A DNA stretch of 8,874 nucleotides, taken from Desulfarculaceae bacterium. Its GTDB lineage: Bacteria > Desulfobacterota > Desulfobacteria > Desulfobacterales > Desulfobacteraceae. The translations under genes and the position numbers were made by a program. The stretch's first letter is position 1, and each line of letters starts with the position of its first letter. The stretch is from contig JAIPEK010000076.1 of NCBI GenBank assembly GCA_021737205.1, positions 1 to 8,874 on the forward strand. Reading direction: 5' to 3'. Positions 1 through 7,081 of this stretch are shown one piece after another. A model generated the notes under the pieces. The model saw nothing but the letters and a program-made list of their open reading frames with translations. It was not told the DNA's origin and ran no database searches.

Positions 1-659
1 ATGATATTGTGGCCGCCGGACCCCGCAACCTCTATGGCCCGCCTGGCATGACTCTGGCCCTGAACGTCGGCAAAATCGACGTCAAATTCATTGATGCGCT
101 GTAAAAAATCCTCCGTATCCGCAGGAAGAGGATCAATAGCCAGGAAACCGGAAAAAAAATCCACCACTTCGCTCAACGCACGGACAGCGATGATGTCGAT
201 GCCGTCCACCATTGAAGCCTCGAAACGATTTTCATAAGGAATCACCACTCCTTTGTACCGGTTCGCACGGGCCGCAAGAACAGCCGGGAGAACTCCCTTG
301 ACCGGTTTCACCGCACCGTCCAGGGACAGTTCGCCGGTCAAAAGATACCCGTCAAGGCTCTGTTCGGTCAAGGTTTTGGACGAAGCCAGAATTCCCATTG
401 CCAGCGGCAGATCAAGCCCCGTGCTCTCTTTTTTGATATCCGCGGGGGCCAGGTTGACCACCACCTTATCCGGTGGAAATGTATACCCGGAATTGTTGAT
501 AGCCGCCCGGACACGTTCCCGGCTCTCTCTGACCGAAACTTCGGCAAGCCCGACTATATTGAACACGGGCAGGCCGTAGGAAATGTCCACCTCCACATCG
601 ATGATATACGCATCAATTCCTGCAATCGCACTGCTTTTGACTTTTGCAAGCAAGTTCAC
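1..659 (-). CDS. YifB/ComM-family Mg-chelatase-like AAA+ ATPase, N-terminal part (partial)
   Basis: I translated this gene by hand from the minus strand; it is open to the left edge, giving about 217-219 residues. The N-terminus reads LAKVKSSAIAGIDAY, then VEVDISYGLPVFNIVGL, RESRERVRAAINNSGY and VNLAPADIKKES. This is the ChlI-like N-terminal domain of the YifB/ComM family. The last codons seen (AGSGGHNI) are where the family runs into its Walker A loop, so the ATPase core lies outside. ComM is a hexameric helicase that helps branch migration of incoming DNA during natural transformation; in non-competent bacteria the role is unclear. Two starts are possible: GTG at 659, or TTG at 653, which gives the family-like start [M]LAKV and places GGGGTG just upstream as ribosome-binding site. 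I list the longer one, but TTG is at least as likely. It is transcribed away from lpxC. Family is certain; competence function is inference. Confidence 0.93.
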   Translation of the reverse strand, partial: MNLLAKVKSSAIAGIDAYIIDVEVDISYGLPVFNIVGLAEVSVRESRERVRAAINNSGYTFPPDKVVVNLAPADIKKESTGLDLPLAMGILASSKTLTEQSLDGYLLTGELSLDGAVKPVKGVLPAVLAARANRYKGVVIPYENRFEASMVDGIDIIAVRALSEVVDFFSGFLAIDPLPADTEDFLQRINEFDVDFADVQGQSHARRAIEVAGSGGHNI

Positions 660-753
660 CCCGACAAAAAAGAAAACAAAAACCGAAATTGAGCGATTTT
701 CAAGTCAACGCTTTACAAAAAGAAACCACTCAATTCCGGAACAATATTAGAAA

Positions 754-783
754 AGTATAACATTCTTAATAAAAATATGGCAA
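754..783 (-). promoter_or_regulatory. Candidate sigma-70-type promoter for the yifB-like gene
   Basis: On the minus strand, TTGCCA (783-778, 5 of 6 matches to TTGACA) and TATACT (759-754, 5 of 6 matches to TATAAT) are 18 bp apart. A TG one base upstream of the -10 box (762-761) makes it an extended -10. Transcription would start near 747 and leave a leader of roughly 90 nt before the start codon. This is the best promoter-like match I found for this gene; the AT-rich background raises the chance of a random match. Confidence 0.5.
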
Positions 784-809
784 TAATTGGCAGAAGTTTC
801 TCATTTATT

Positions 810-838
810 TTGCTTTTACTTTAAAAATCAGGTATATA
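810..838 (+). promoter_or_regulatory. Candidate promoter for the lpxC gene train
   Basis: TTGCTT (810-815) and TATATA (833-838) are separated by 17 bp, with a transcription start expected near 845, about 48 nt before the lpxC ATG. The -35 match is only half of consensus and the region is very AT-rich, so other boxes (for example TATAAA at 846-851) are possible. The -35 end of the opposite candidate promoter lies 26 bp away, so the two promoters would be back to back and could share regulation. No other convincing promoter was seen downstream, and this one may serve the whole train to the right. Confidence 0.35.
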
Positions 839-892
839 TAGCAAATATAAAATGAACTTGAACCCGTTGCCTCATATAAACGATATATATAC

Positions 893-1798
893 ATGACACC
901 TAACAATAAAAAAAAACACAACGCCCTTCAAAGAACCCTTGAAAAGCCCGTTTCATGCCGCGGAACCGGGGTTCATTCCGGGTCCTGCAATACCGTCACC
1001 ATCAAACCGGCCCCGGAAAATCACGGGATCAAATTCCGTCGTCTGGACATACCCGGCACCCATTACATACAGGCACTTTTCAACATGGTGGTGGACACCA
1101 GCCTTGCCACCGTCGTCGGCACCAACGGCGCCATTGTCTCCACGATCGAACATTTGATGGCCACTTTTGCAGGACTCGGTATCGACAACGCCCTCGTGGA
1201 GGTGGACAACTATGAAATCCCGGTGATGGACGGAAGTGCAAAGGAGTTCACAATTGCCATCCTCGACGGCGGCATCAGGGAACAGGAGGCAAAAAAGCAG
1301 TTTTTCTGGGTAAAAGAACCCGTTCACCTGGAAATGGAAAACAAGTCCGTTTGCGTATATCCCTGTGACACCATGAAAATTACCTGCTCCATCGACTTTG
1401 ACCATCCCCTGATCGGCCGGCAGGAGATCACGTTTGACCACCGGCCGGAGACATTCAGAAAAGAGATCTGTGAAGCAAGAACATTCGGTTTTCTCAAGGA
1501 TCTGGAGTATCTGAAAAAATTCAGTCTCGGACGGGGAGGAAGTCTCGACAACGCCGTGGTGCTGGACGAAGAAAAAGTATTGAACGAAGAAGGCTTGAGA
1601 TACGAGGACGAGCTGGTCCGGCACAAGCTTCTGGACAGCCTCGGCGACTTTTCTCTTTTGGGAATGCCGATCTTCGGCCACATTGTAACGGAAAAATCCG
1701 GGCATGCCCTGAACCATATGTTCATCACCAAATTCCTTAAATCCAGGGAGGCCTGGGAAACAGGCCCGTGCGAAAAGGAGCGTTGTCTTTTAAAATGA
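893..1798 (+). CDS. lpxC: UDP-3-O-acyl-N-acetylglucosamine deacetylase LpxC
   Basis: LpxC is the cytoplasmic zinc enzyme that removes the acetyl group from UDP-3-O-acyl-GlcNAc, the committed step of lipid A synthesis, so the cell has a lipopolysaccharide outer membrane. The 301 residues match the usual length. Family landmarks are visible: QRTLEKPVSCRGTGVHSG near the N-terminus, TIEHL with zinc ligand H87, MDGSAKEF at 112-119, EARTFGF at 194-200, RHKLLDSLGD with H244 and D248 (the other zinc ligands), and KSGHALN with catalytic H271. The ATG at 893 gives a normal N-terminus, but no Shine-Dalgarno sequence precedes it. It is the first gene of the rightward train, and its stop overlaps the next ATG (ATGA, 1795-1798). 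All active-site residues are present, so it should be functional. The identification is very secure. Confidence 0.97.
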   Translation: MTPNNKKKHNALQRTLEKPVSCRGTGVHSGSCNTVTIKPAPENHGIKFRRLDIPGTHYIQALFNMVVDTSLATVVGTNGAIVSTIEHLMATFAGLGIDNALVEVDNYEIPVMDGSAKEFTIAILDGGIREQEAKKQFFWVKEPVHLEMENKSVCVYPCDTMKITCSIDFDHPLIGRQEITFDHRPETFRKEICEARTFGFLKDLEYLKKFSLGRGGSLDNAVVLDEEKVLNEEGLRYEDELVRHKLLDSLGDFSLLGMPIFGHIVTEKSGHALNHMFITKFLKSREAWETGPCEKERCLLK

Positions 1799-2379
1799 AC
1801 CGGCTTTTGCAAACCAGAACCGCTGCCCCGCTCATACTGACGGCCCTTTGCGCGGTACTTTTATTCTGCGGAAACGCCCCTGCCCGGGAAAACCCGGTCT
1901 TGAAAAACATCAAGCTCACCAATGACAGGGACCACCTGATCACCTATTTCGCCGTGGAAGGGGCGTTCACCGAAAAAATCAGCCGCGCCGCCAAAAACGG
2001 CGTGCCCACGACATTTTCCTTTTATGTATCCCTGTACAAAGTCAACGAAGGATGGCTGGACAAAAACATCTCGGACCTCAAACTCACCTCGACCTTAAAA
2101 TACGACACGCTGAAAAAAGAGTTTACCGTCACCCGTTCATGGGAGCAGGATGATCCTTTTGTCACTTCCTCTTTCGAAAAGGCCGAAACCATGATGAGCG
2201 AAGTGGACAACCTGAAAATCGAGCCCCTTGACCACCTCGAAAAGGGAGGCAAATACCAGATGCGGATCAAGGCAGAGCTCAACCGCGTCACCATGCCGCT
2301 CTACCTGCACTACGTTTTCTTTTTCGTCTCGTTCTGGGATTTTGAAACCGACTGGTACATTATCAATTTCACATACTGA
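1795..2379 (+). CDS. Secreted DUF4390-type protein of unknown function
   Basis: A 194-residue protein that I recognise as resembling DUF4390, a family of unknown function often encoded just upstream of NtrY-type kinases. It begins with a clear signal peptide: basic start (MNRLLQTR), hydrophobic core at about 10-25, and a cleavage site after NAPA at residue 30. The cysteine at 25 lacks a good lipobox (LLFC), so a soluble periplasmic protein is more likely than a lipoprotein. The mature part looks beta-rich and ends in an aromatic stretch around residues 168-194 (YVFFFVSFWDF near its start). I chose the ATG at 1795 over an in-frame GTG at 1768 because it overlaps the lpxC stop (ATGA) and leaves the signal peptide undisturbed. 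A purine-rich AAGGAG lies 14 nt upstream. Its position before the kinase suggests a role in periplasmic sensing; this is inference only. Confidence 0.85.
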   Translation: MNRLLQTRTAAPLILTALCAVLLFCGNAPARENPVLKNIKLTNDRDHLITYFAVEGAFTEKISRAAKNGVPTTFSFYVSLYKVNEGWLDKNISDLKLTSTLKYDTLKKEFTVTRSWEQDDPFVTSSFEKAETMMSEVDNLKIEPLDHLEKGGKYQMRIKAELNRVTMPLYLHYVFFFVSFWDFETDWYIINFTY

Positions 2380-2412
2380 CCATAGGATCTGATCCTTCGG
2401 CACTTTGCAATT

Positions 2413-4617
2413 ATGGAAAAAAAAAACAGCATCGAAAAACAGAAACGGAAAAAAGAGGGCATCCTGATCGTCTTTATCATTGCCGCCGTATTTCTGCTCA
2501 CCCTTGCGGAAACGCGGATGACGGATTTCGGCGACGGCCTCCCCTTTTCAAGTTCGGTTCTGATATTCATCCTGATCAACATCAATCTGCTTTTGCTGCT
2601 TTTGCTTTTGATCCTCGTTTTCCGGAACCTTGCCAAACTGTACTACGAAAAGAAGAACAAACTTCTGGGGACCAAACTGAAAACCCGGCTCACAGCAGCC
2701 TTTGTAACCCTGGCCCTTGTACCCACCACCGTGCTTTTCTTCTTTTCCATTCATTTCATTTCCTCGAGCATTGCCTTCTGGTTTAATACGCCGGTGGAAA
2801 AAACACTGGACAGCTCTCTTGCCGTGGGCCACAGGCTATATCAGTTCATGGAGGAAAAAAACCTGTTTTTTGCCAAGCGGGCGGCCTTCCAGATCCATTC
2901 GAGAAACCTTCTGGAAGAGGAAAACCGGGAAAAACTTTCCAGATATGTCCAGGTGGTCCAAAGGGCCTTCAACCAGGACGCGGTGGAGATCTACACCCCC
3001 GGGGCCAAGCGCATCGCCCTTTCCCTTGCCAACGAACTGGAACACCATTACTTCGGCATTCTGTCCAGTGACGAACTTACCATCCCCGCCAAAGACAAAA
3101 AAGTCAGGACCATCTCCCGGGAAAACCCCGTGGGAGAACTTTTGCGAACCATCACCGCCGTGCCCTTTAACGCGGGACCTGATGAAACCCGGGCATTTAT
3201 CGTGATTTCCTCCCGGGTCTCCCGGGAACTGTCCGAGAATCTCGACTCCATTTCAAAAGGATACGAGGAATACCAGCAGCTGAAAATGGCCAAAAAACCT
3301 GTCCAGACGTCCAACTATATCGCTCTATCCATTGTGGCTCTGCTGGTGGTATTCTGCGCCATCTGGTTCGGTGTTCATCTTGCCGAGTCCATTACCATAC
3401 CGCTGATGAAATTCGCCGAAGGGACCCAGCGTGTCACTAAAGGGGATCTGAACTACAAAATCGACTTCAAAACCGACGATGAAATCGGCACCCTGATCGA
3501 CTCCTTCAACAAAATGACCCGGGAACTCGCCACGGGAAGAGAAAAGCTCGCCCGATCCGAGAAAAAGATGAAACAACAGAACGTTGAACTGGAGAAAAGC
3601 AGGAAATATATGGAAATCGTTCTAAAAAACATCTCCGCCGGGGTCATCACCATGGACAACAAAGGAGTGATCACCACCATCAACAAGGCGGCTGAATCCA
3701 TGCTCGGCATAAAAAGCGAACAACTTATCAACCGGCGGTGGAAGGACATGCTCACCGGAGAGCACTATACCGCGGCCCGGACCATTGCCGAGAGAATCTC
3801 CCCTGCCTCGGAAAAAATGGAATTCCCGCTTTCCATCTCCATCAACGGCACGCCGCGGTACTTCTCCATCCACTACAACACCCTCAAGGATGATGCGGAC
3901 CAGGTAATCGGCGCCGTGATGGTGTTCGACGATCTTACCGAGCTGGAGAAAGCCCAGCGCACGGCTGCATGGCGGGAAGTTGCCAGGCGCATCGCACATG
4001 AGGTCAAAAATCCGCTGACCCCCATCAAGCTATCGGCCCAAAGGCTCAAGAAAAAGTACGCCGAGCGGATCCAGGAGGATGTGTTCAATTCCTGCACCGA
4101 CACCATAACCGAGCATGTGGACCTGATCCGGAACCTTGTCAACCAGTTTTCCACCTTTGCAAGATTCCCGGAGATCCATTTCCAGGCCTGCCGGATCGAA
4201 AAGATTATCACGGAAACAGCGGCTCTGTACAAGGAAGGGCTGCCTCAAGTGGACATTCAACCGGTTTTCAAAGAAAACATCCCGGCCCTTCAGCTCGATC
4301 CGCAGCACATGAAACAGGCGTTCATCAACCTGTTCGACAACGCCATATCCGCCATGAACAACAAAGGGACCATAACGGTGGAGGTTTCGTACGACAGCAT
4401 CCTCAAACTGGTCTCGATTGAAGTGGCCGACAACGGCAAAGGCATATCCGATGCCGAAAAAACCAAACTGTTCGAGCCCTATTTCTCCACCAAAAAATCT
4501 GGAATGGGACTTGGACTTGCCATAGTCAATTCTGTTATAAAAGACCATAACGGCTCCATCCGGGTGCAGGACAACCAGCCGGCCGGAGCGAAATTTATTA
4601 TCGAACTTCCGGCGTGA
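2413..4617 (+). CDS. NtrY-like membrane sensor histidine kinase
   Basis: A 734-residue sensor kinase with NtrY architecture. Three N-terminal membrane helices (about 16-33, 47-71 and 93-116) are followed by a periplasmic region (about 125-300), a fourth helix (302-322), HAMP (about 323-375), a short coiled coil (373-398), PAS (about 400-510), HisKA and HATPase. The phosphoacceptor is H529 in RIAHEVKNPLTP. ATP-site motifs are intact: N box around N639/N643, DNGKG at 673-677, FEPYFSTK from 688 and GMGLGLAI at 697-704. It should autophosphorylate and pass phosphate to the NtrX-like regulator that begins 24 nt downstream. NtrY proteins have been linked to nitrogen, redox and envelope signals; the stimulus here is unknown. 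No strong ribosome-binding site precedes the ATG, and an in-frame TAG at 2383-2385 limits any longer start. The name ntrY is by architecture; orthology to alphaproteobacterial NtrY is not shown. Confidence 0.93.
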   Translation: MEKKNSIEKQKRKKEGILIVFIIAAVFLLTLAETRMTDFGDGLPFSSSVLIFILININLLLLLLLLILVFRNLAKLYYEKKNKLLGTKLKTRLTAAFVTLALVPTTVLFFFSIHFISSSIAFWFNTPVEKTLDSSLAVGHRLYQFMEEKNLFFAKRAAFQIHSRNLLEEENREKLSRYVQVVQRAFNQDAVEIYTPGAKRIALSLANELEHHYFGILSSDELTIPAKDKKVRTISRENPVGELLRTITAVPFNAGPDETRAFIVISSRVSRELSENLDSISKGYEEYQQLKMAKKPVQTSNYIALSIVALLVVFCAIWFGVHLAESITIPLMKFAEGTQRVTKGDLNYKIDFKTDDEIGTLIDSFNKMTRELATGREKLARSEKKMKQQNVELEKSRKYMEIVLKNISAGVITMDNKGVITTINKAAESMLGIKSEQLINRRWKDMLTGEHYTAARTIAERISPASEKMEFPLSISINGTPRYFSIHYNTLKDDADQVIGAVMVFDDLTELEKAQRTAAWREVARRIAHEVKNPLTPIKLSAQRLKKKYAERIQEDVFNSCTDTITEHVDLIRNLVNQFSTFARFPEIHFQACRIEKIITETAALYKEGLPQVDIQPVFKENIPALQLDPQHMKQAFINLFDNAISAMNNKGTITVEVSYDSILKLVSIEVADNGKGISDAEKTKLFEPYFSTKKSGMGLGLAIVNSVIKDHNGSIRVQDNQPAGAKFIIELPA

Positions 4618-4631
4618 CCGGACGTATATAC

Positions 4632-4636
4632 AGGAG
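4632..4636 (+). promoter_or_regulatory. Ribosome-binding site of the ntrX-like gene
   Basis: AGGAG lies 5 nt before the ATG at 4642. It fixes the start of the regulator and is the strongest Shine-Dalgarno sequence among the signalling genes of this train; the kinase and lpxC lack one. Confidence 0.7.
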
Positions 4637-4641
4637 ATGCA

Positions 4642-6006
4642 ATGTATCCAGCCGTACTGATCGTTGATGATGAAACCAGAATCATCGAATCGTTGGAAGG
4701 AGTTCTATCCGATGACGGGTTCGAGGTGATCCATGCCTATAACGGGTACGAGGCCCTCAAGAAGGTGGAAAGCGAATCCCCTGACATCGTTCTGTTAGAC
4801 ATCTGGATGCCGGGCCTGGACGGCCTGGAGACCTTAAAAGAAATCAAAAAGAGCAACCCCACTCTGCCCGTGGTCATCATCACCGGCCACGGAAGCATAG
4901 AAGCGGCGGTGAACGCCACCAAATCAGGGGCGTTCGATTTCCTGGAAAAGCCCTTGTCCATCGACCGGGTCATGGTCACCATCAACAATGCCCTGAATTT
5001 CAGACGGCTGGAAGAGGAAAACAAGTATCTTAGAAAAAAGAGCATCGAGAAAAATTCCATCACGGGATCAAGCACGGCCGTGCACAAACTGTACAGGGAA
5101 ATATCCGAAGCGGCTCCGTCTGATGCCTCCATCCTGATCCACGGAGAGAACGGCACCGGAAAAGAGCTTGTAGCCCGGACCATACACCAGCTGAGCAAAC
5201 GTCCGGAAGGTCCTTTCATCATTGTCAATTGTGCGGTCATTGATGAAGAGAACATCGACAGTGAACTTTTCGGACACGAAAAAGGCGCCATGGGAGGTGC
5301 CACAGCAAGGAACAAGGGAAAATTCGAACTGGCGGCCGGCGGCACCCTTCTTCTGGACGAAGTGGGAGATATGAGTCTCAAAACCCAGGCCCGTATCCTC
5401 AGGGCCATGGAATCCAAAACTTTTCAGCGGATCGGCGGCGGCCGCCCCATTCAAATGGACACCCGGATCATCGCATCCACAAACAAAAATCTGAAAGAAG
5501 AAATCGAAAAGGGTACGTTCCGGGAAGACCTGTATTACCGGCTCTGCGTCATTCCACTCCATGTACCGCCGCTTCGGGATCGAAAAAAAGATATTCCCCA
5601 GCTGGTGGATATCTTTCTCAACGCCCCCTCCAATACCAAGGGCAGAGGCGATAAAAAAAATATCTCCGCAGAGGCACTGGAACTGCTGATGGCCCACGAC
5701 TGGCCGGGGAACCAGAGAGAGCTTAAAAATTTGATGGAAAGATTGACCATCATGTCCGAAACCGACACGATCGAACCCGAGGATATCCCTGAACCGTACA
5801 ACACCGCATCCCGGGAATCTTCCCCGGGGGAAAAAGAGCACCTGTTTTCCATGGACAGCCTTGACAAGGCAAAGGCGGAATTTGAAAAAGAATTTCTGAA
5901 AAAAAAGGTGGCCCTGGAAGACGGAGACATAAAAACCGTTGCCCGAAAAACCGGGGTGGATGCCAGAACCATCTCGAAAATCGTGAAAAAGAGCAGGAAA
6001 AAATGA
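4642..6006 (+). CDS. NtrX-like response regulator with AAA+ domain and altered GAFTGA loop
   Basis: A 454-residue regulator made of a receiver domain (1-120), an AAA+ sigma-54-activator-type domain (about 138-375) and a C-terminal Fis-like helix-turn-helix (about 428-451). Receiver residues D9, D10, D53 (phosphoacceptor), T81 and K103 are all present. Walker A is GENGTGKE (168-175), Walker B is LLLDE (236-240), arginine-finger region FREDLYYR is at 293-300, and the sensor II motif is WPGNQREL (usually WPGNVREL). The sigma-54 contact loop reads GAMGGA (215-220) instead of GAFTGA. The helix-turn-helix (KTVARKTGVDARTISKIVKK) is also atypical. It is the partner of the upstream kinase. AGGAG at 4632-4636 gives a good ribosome-binding site, and its stop overlaps rsmD (ATGA). 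It may regulate in a sigma-54-independent way, as some NtrX proteins do; that is inference. Confidence 0.93.
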   Translation: MYPAVLIVDDETRIIESLEGVLSDDGFEVIHAYNGYEALKKVESESPDIVLLDIWMPGLDGLETLKEIKKSNPTLPVVIITGHGSIEAAVNATKSGAFDFLEKPLSIDRVMVTINNALNFRRLEEENKYLRKKSIEKNSITGSSTAVHKLYREISEAAPSDASILIHGENGTGKELVARTIHQLSKRPEGPFIIVNCAVIDEENIDSELFGHEKGAMGGATARNKGKFELAAGGTLLLDEVGDMSLKTQARILRAMESKTFQRIGGGRPIQMDTRIIASTNKNLKEEIEKGTFREDLYYRLCVIPLHVPPLRDRKKDIPQLVDIFLNAPSNTKGRGDKKNISAEALELLMAHDWPGNQRELKNLMERLTIMSETDTIEPEDIPEPYNTASRESSPGEKEHLFSMDSLDKAKAEFEKEFLKKKVALEDGDIKTVARKTGVDARTISKIVKKSRKK

Positions 6007-6554
6007 GAATCATCAGCGGCAGGTTCAAGGGCAGGAAACTTACCGCCCCGGAAAACCGTTCCATAAGACCTACATCGGACAAAGCCAGGGAGGCTGTGTT
6101 CAGCATTATCGGATCAAAAGTCGAAAAAGCGTGCATCCTCGATCTTTTTGCCGGAACCGGGGCCTTCGGTATCGAAGCGATCAGCCGGGGCGCCCGGCGG
6201 ACCACTTTTGTGGAGACTTCGGAAAAGGCACTGGACACGATCGAAAAAAACATCAACCTTCTCGGGATTGAAAACGAGGCCGATCTGATCCAAGGGCCGA
6301 TTCCCCATGTATTTACACGGGGAGAATTTTCCGGCCGGACATTTGAGATCATTTTCCTGGACCCGCCCTATGACGGGAATTTCATAACCTCGACCCTTGA
6401 AAACACCCATTTTCTGAACTTCGTCACCGAAAGCACCCTGGTGATCGCCGAACATCCGATCTTTCGGCAAGAAATTGCATTGTCCGGGCATCTTGAGTTG
6501 ATTGACCGGCGAAAATACGGAAAAACCATGATTTCCTTTTTCCGGAAACCATAA
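6003..6554 (+). CDS. rsmD: 16S rRNA (guanine-966-N2)-methyltransferase RsmD
   Basis: RsmD methylates N2 of G966 in 16S rRNA (E. coli numbering) on the assembled small subunit, using S-adenosylmethionine. The 183 residues match the family size. Visible motifs are MRIISGRFKGRKL at the N-terminus, RPTSDKAREAVF (22-33), the SAM-binding loop DLFAGTGAFGIEA (47-59), the catalytic DPPY (120-123) and the C-terminal KYGKTMISFF (171-180). The ATG overlaps the stop of the preceding regulator gene (ATGA, 6003-6006), implying translational coupling. Next comes coaD after 19 nt; rsmD-coaD is a pairing conserved across many bacteria. There are no signs of damage, and the identification is very secure. Confidence 0.96.
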   Translation: MRIISGRFKGRKLTAPENRSIRPTSDKAREAVFSIIGSKVEKACILDLFAGTGAFGIEAISRGARRTTFVETSEKALDTIEKNINLLGIENEADLIQGPIPHVFTRGEFSGRTFEIIFLDPPYDGNFITSTLENTHFLNFVTESTLVIAEHPIFRQEIALSGHLELIDRRKYGKTMISFFRKP

Positions 6555-6573
6555 CACGAACGGAGCACCGCTT

Positions 6574-7080
6574 ATGAACGAGCAGTTGAAAACAGCAGTA
6601 TATCCGGGTTCTTTCGATCCCCTCACAAACGGGCATATCGATATCATCGAACGGGGTATCAAGATATTTGACAAAATCATCATCGCGGTACTGCATAATC
6701 CTTCCAAAAAAGCCCTCTTCACGGTTGAGGAGCGGGTGGACATGATCCACAAAAGCTTCAACGGGAACAAAAACATAGTGGTGGATTCCTTTGACGGCCT
6801 TCTCATCGACTATGCCGAACAGCGGGGAGCCATTGCGATACTCCGCGGGATGCGTGCCATATCCGACTTTGAGAACGAATTCCAGATGGCGCTGATGAAC
6901 CGCAAACTGTCCAGAAAAGTACAGACCGTCTTTTTAATGACAGGTCTTCGATGGATATTCACCAGCTCTTCGATCATAAAAGAGGCGGCCCAGTTCGGAG
7001 GAGACATAAACGGAATGGTTCCCAAACCGGTAAAAGACAAACTCGAAAAAAAATTCACCGCCATGCAGGGGAAAAAATGA
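6574..7080 (+). CDS. coaD: Phosphopantetheine adenylyltransferase CoaD
   Basis: CoaD is the cytoplasmic enzyme that joins 4'-phosphopantetheine and ATP to make dephospho-CoA, the penultimate and essential step of coenzyme A synthesis. The 168 residues are typical. The nucleotidyltransferase signature is plain: AVYPGSFDPLTNGHIDI with TNGH at 18-21. Also present are LRGMRAISDFENEFQMALMN (90-109), a family hallmark, and SSSIIKEAA (131-139), part of the ATP site. The ATG at 6574 has GGAG (6562-6565) 8 nt upstream. The gene sits 19 nt after rsmD and 1 nt before the LysR-type gene, so co-transcription is very likely. No oddities were seen. Confidence 0.97.
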   Translation: MNEQLKTAVYPGSFDPLTNGHIDIIERGIKIFDKIIIAVLHNPSKKALFTVEERVDMIHKSFNGNKNIVVDSFDGLLIDYAEQRGAIAILRGMRAISDFENEFQMALMNRKLSRKVQTVFLMTGLRWIFTSSSIIKEAAQFGGDINGMVPKPVKDKLEKKFTAMQGKK

Positions 7081-7081
7081 T

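Noticed and set aside
253..579. Plus-strand open frame at the left end
   Set aside because: It is opposite the conserved N-terminal domain of the yifB-like gene and has an arginine/serine/threonine-rich composition without motifs.
787..800. Possible sigma-54 (-24/-12) promoter at TTGGCAG upstream of lpxC
   Set aside because: The GG element is present, but no GC-containing -12 element lies at the required distance.
953..1717. Long open frame antisense to lpxC (254 codons)
   Set aside because: It lies wholly opposite a perfectly conserved lpxC and shows no recognisable motif; it is a by-product of codon bias. The same holds for the antisense frames at 5068-5841, 6114-6806, 6934-7626, 7271-7909 and 8162-8848.
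1768..1797. GTG start for the DUF4390 gene nine codons upstream of the ATG
   Set aside because: It would extend the signal peptide's charged region and overlap lpxC by 31 nt; the ATG at 1795 gives the standard ATGA overlap and a normal signal peptide.
2385..2395. Small palindrome GGATCTGATCC between the DUF4390 and kinase genes
   Set aside because: Five-base arms with a one-base centre cannot form a useful hairpin, and there is no second copy to suggest an operator.
4579..4614. GCCGGA/TCCGGC inverted repeat at the end of the kinase gene
   Set aside because: Short stem inside coding sequence with a loop of about 20 nt and no T-tract; expected by chance in CCGG-rich codons.
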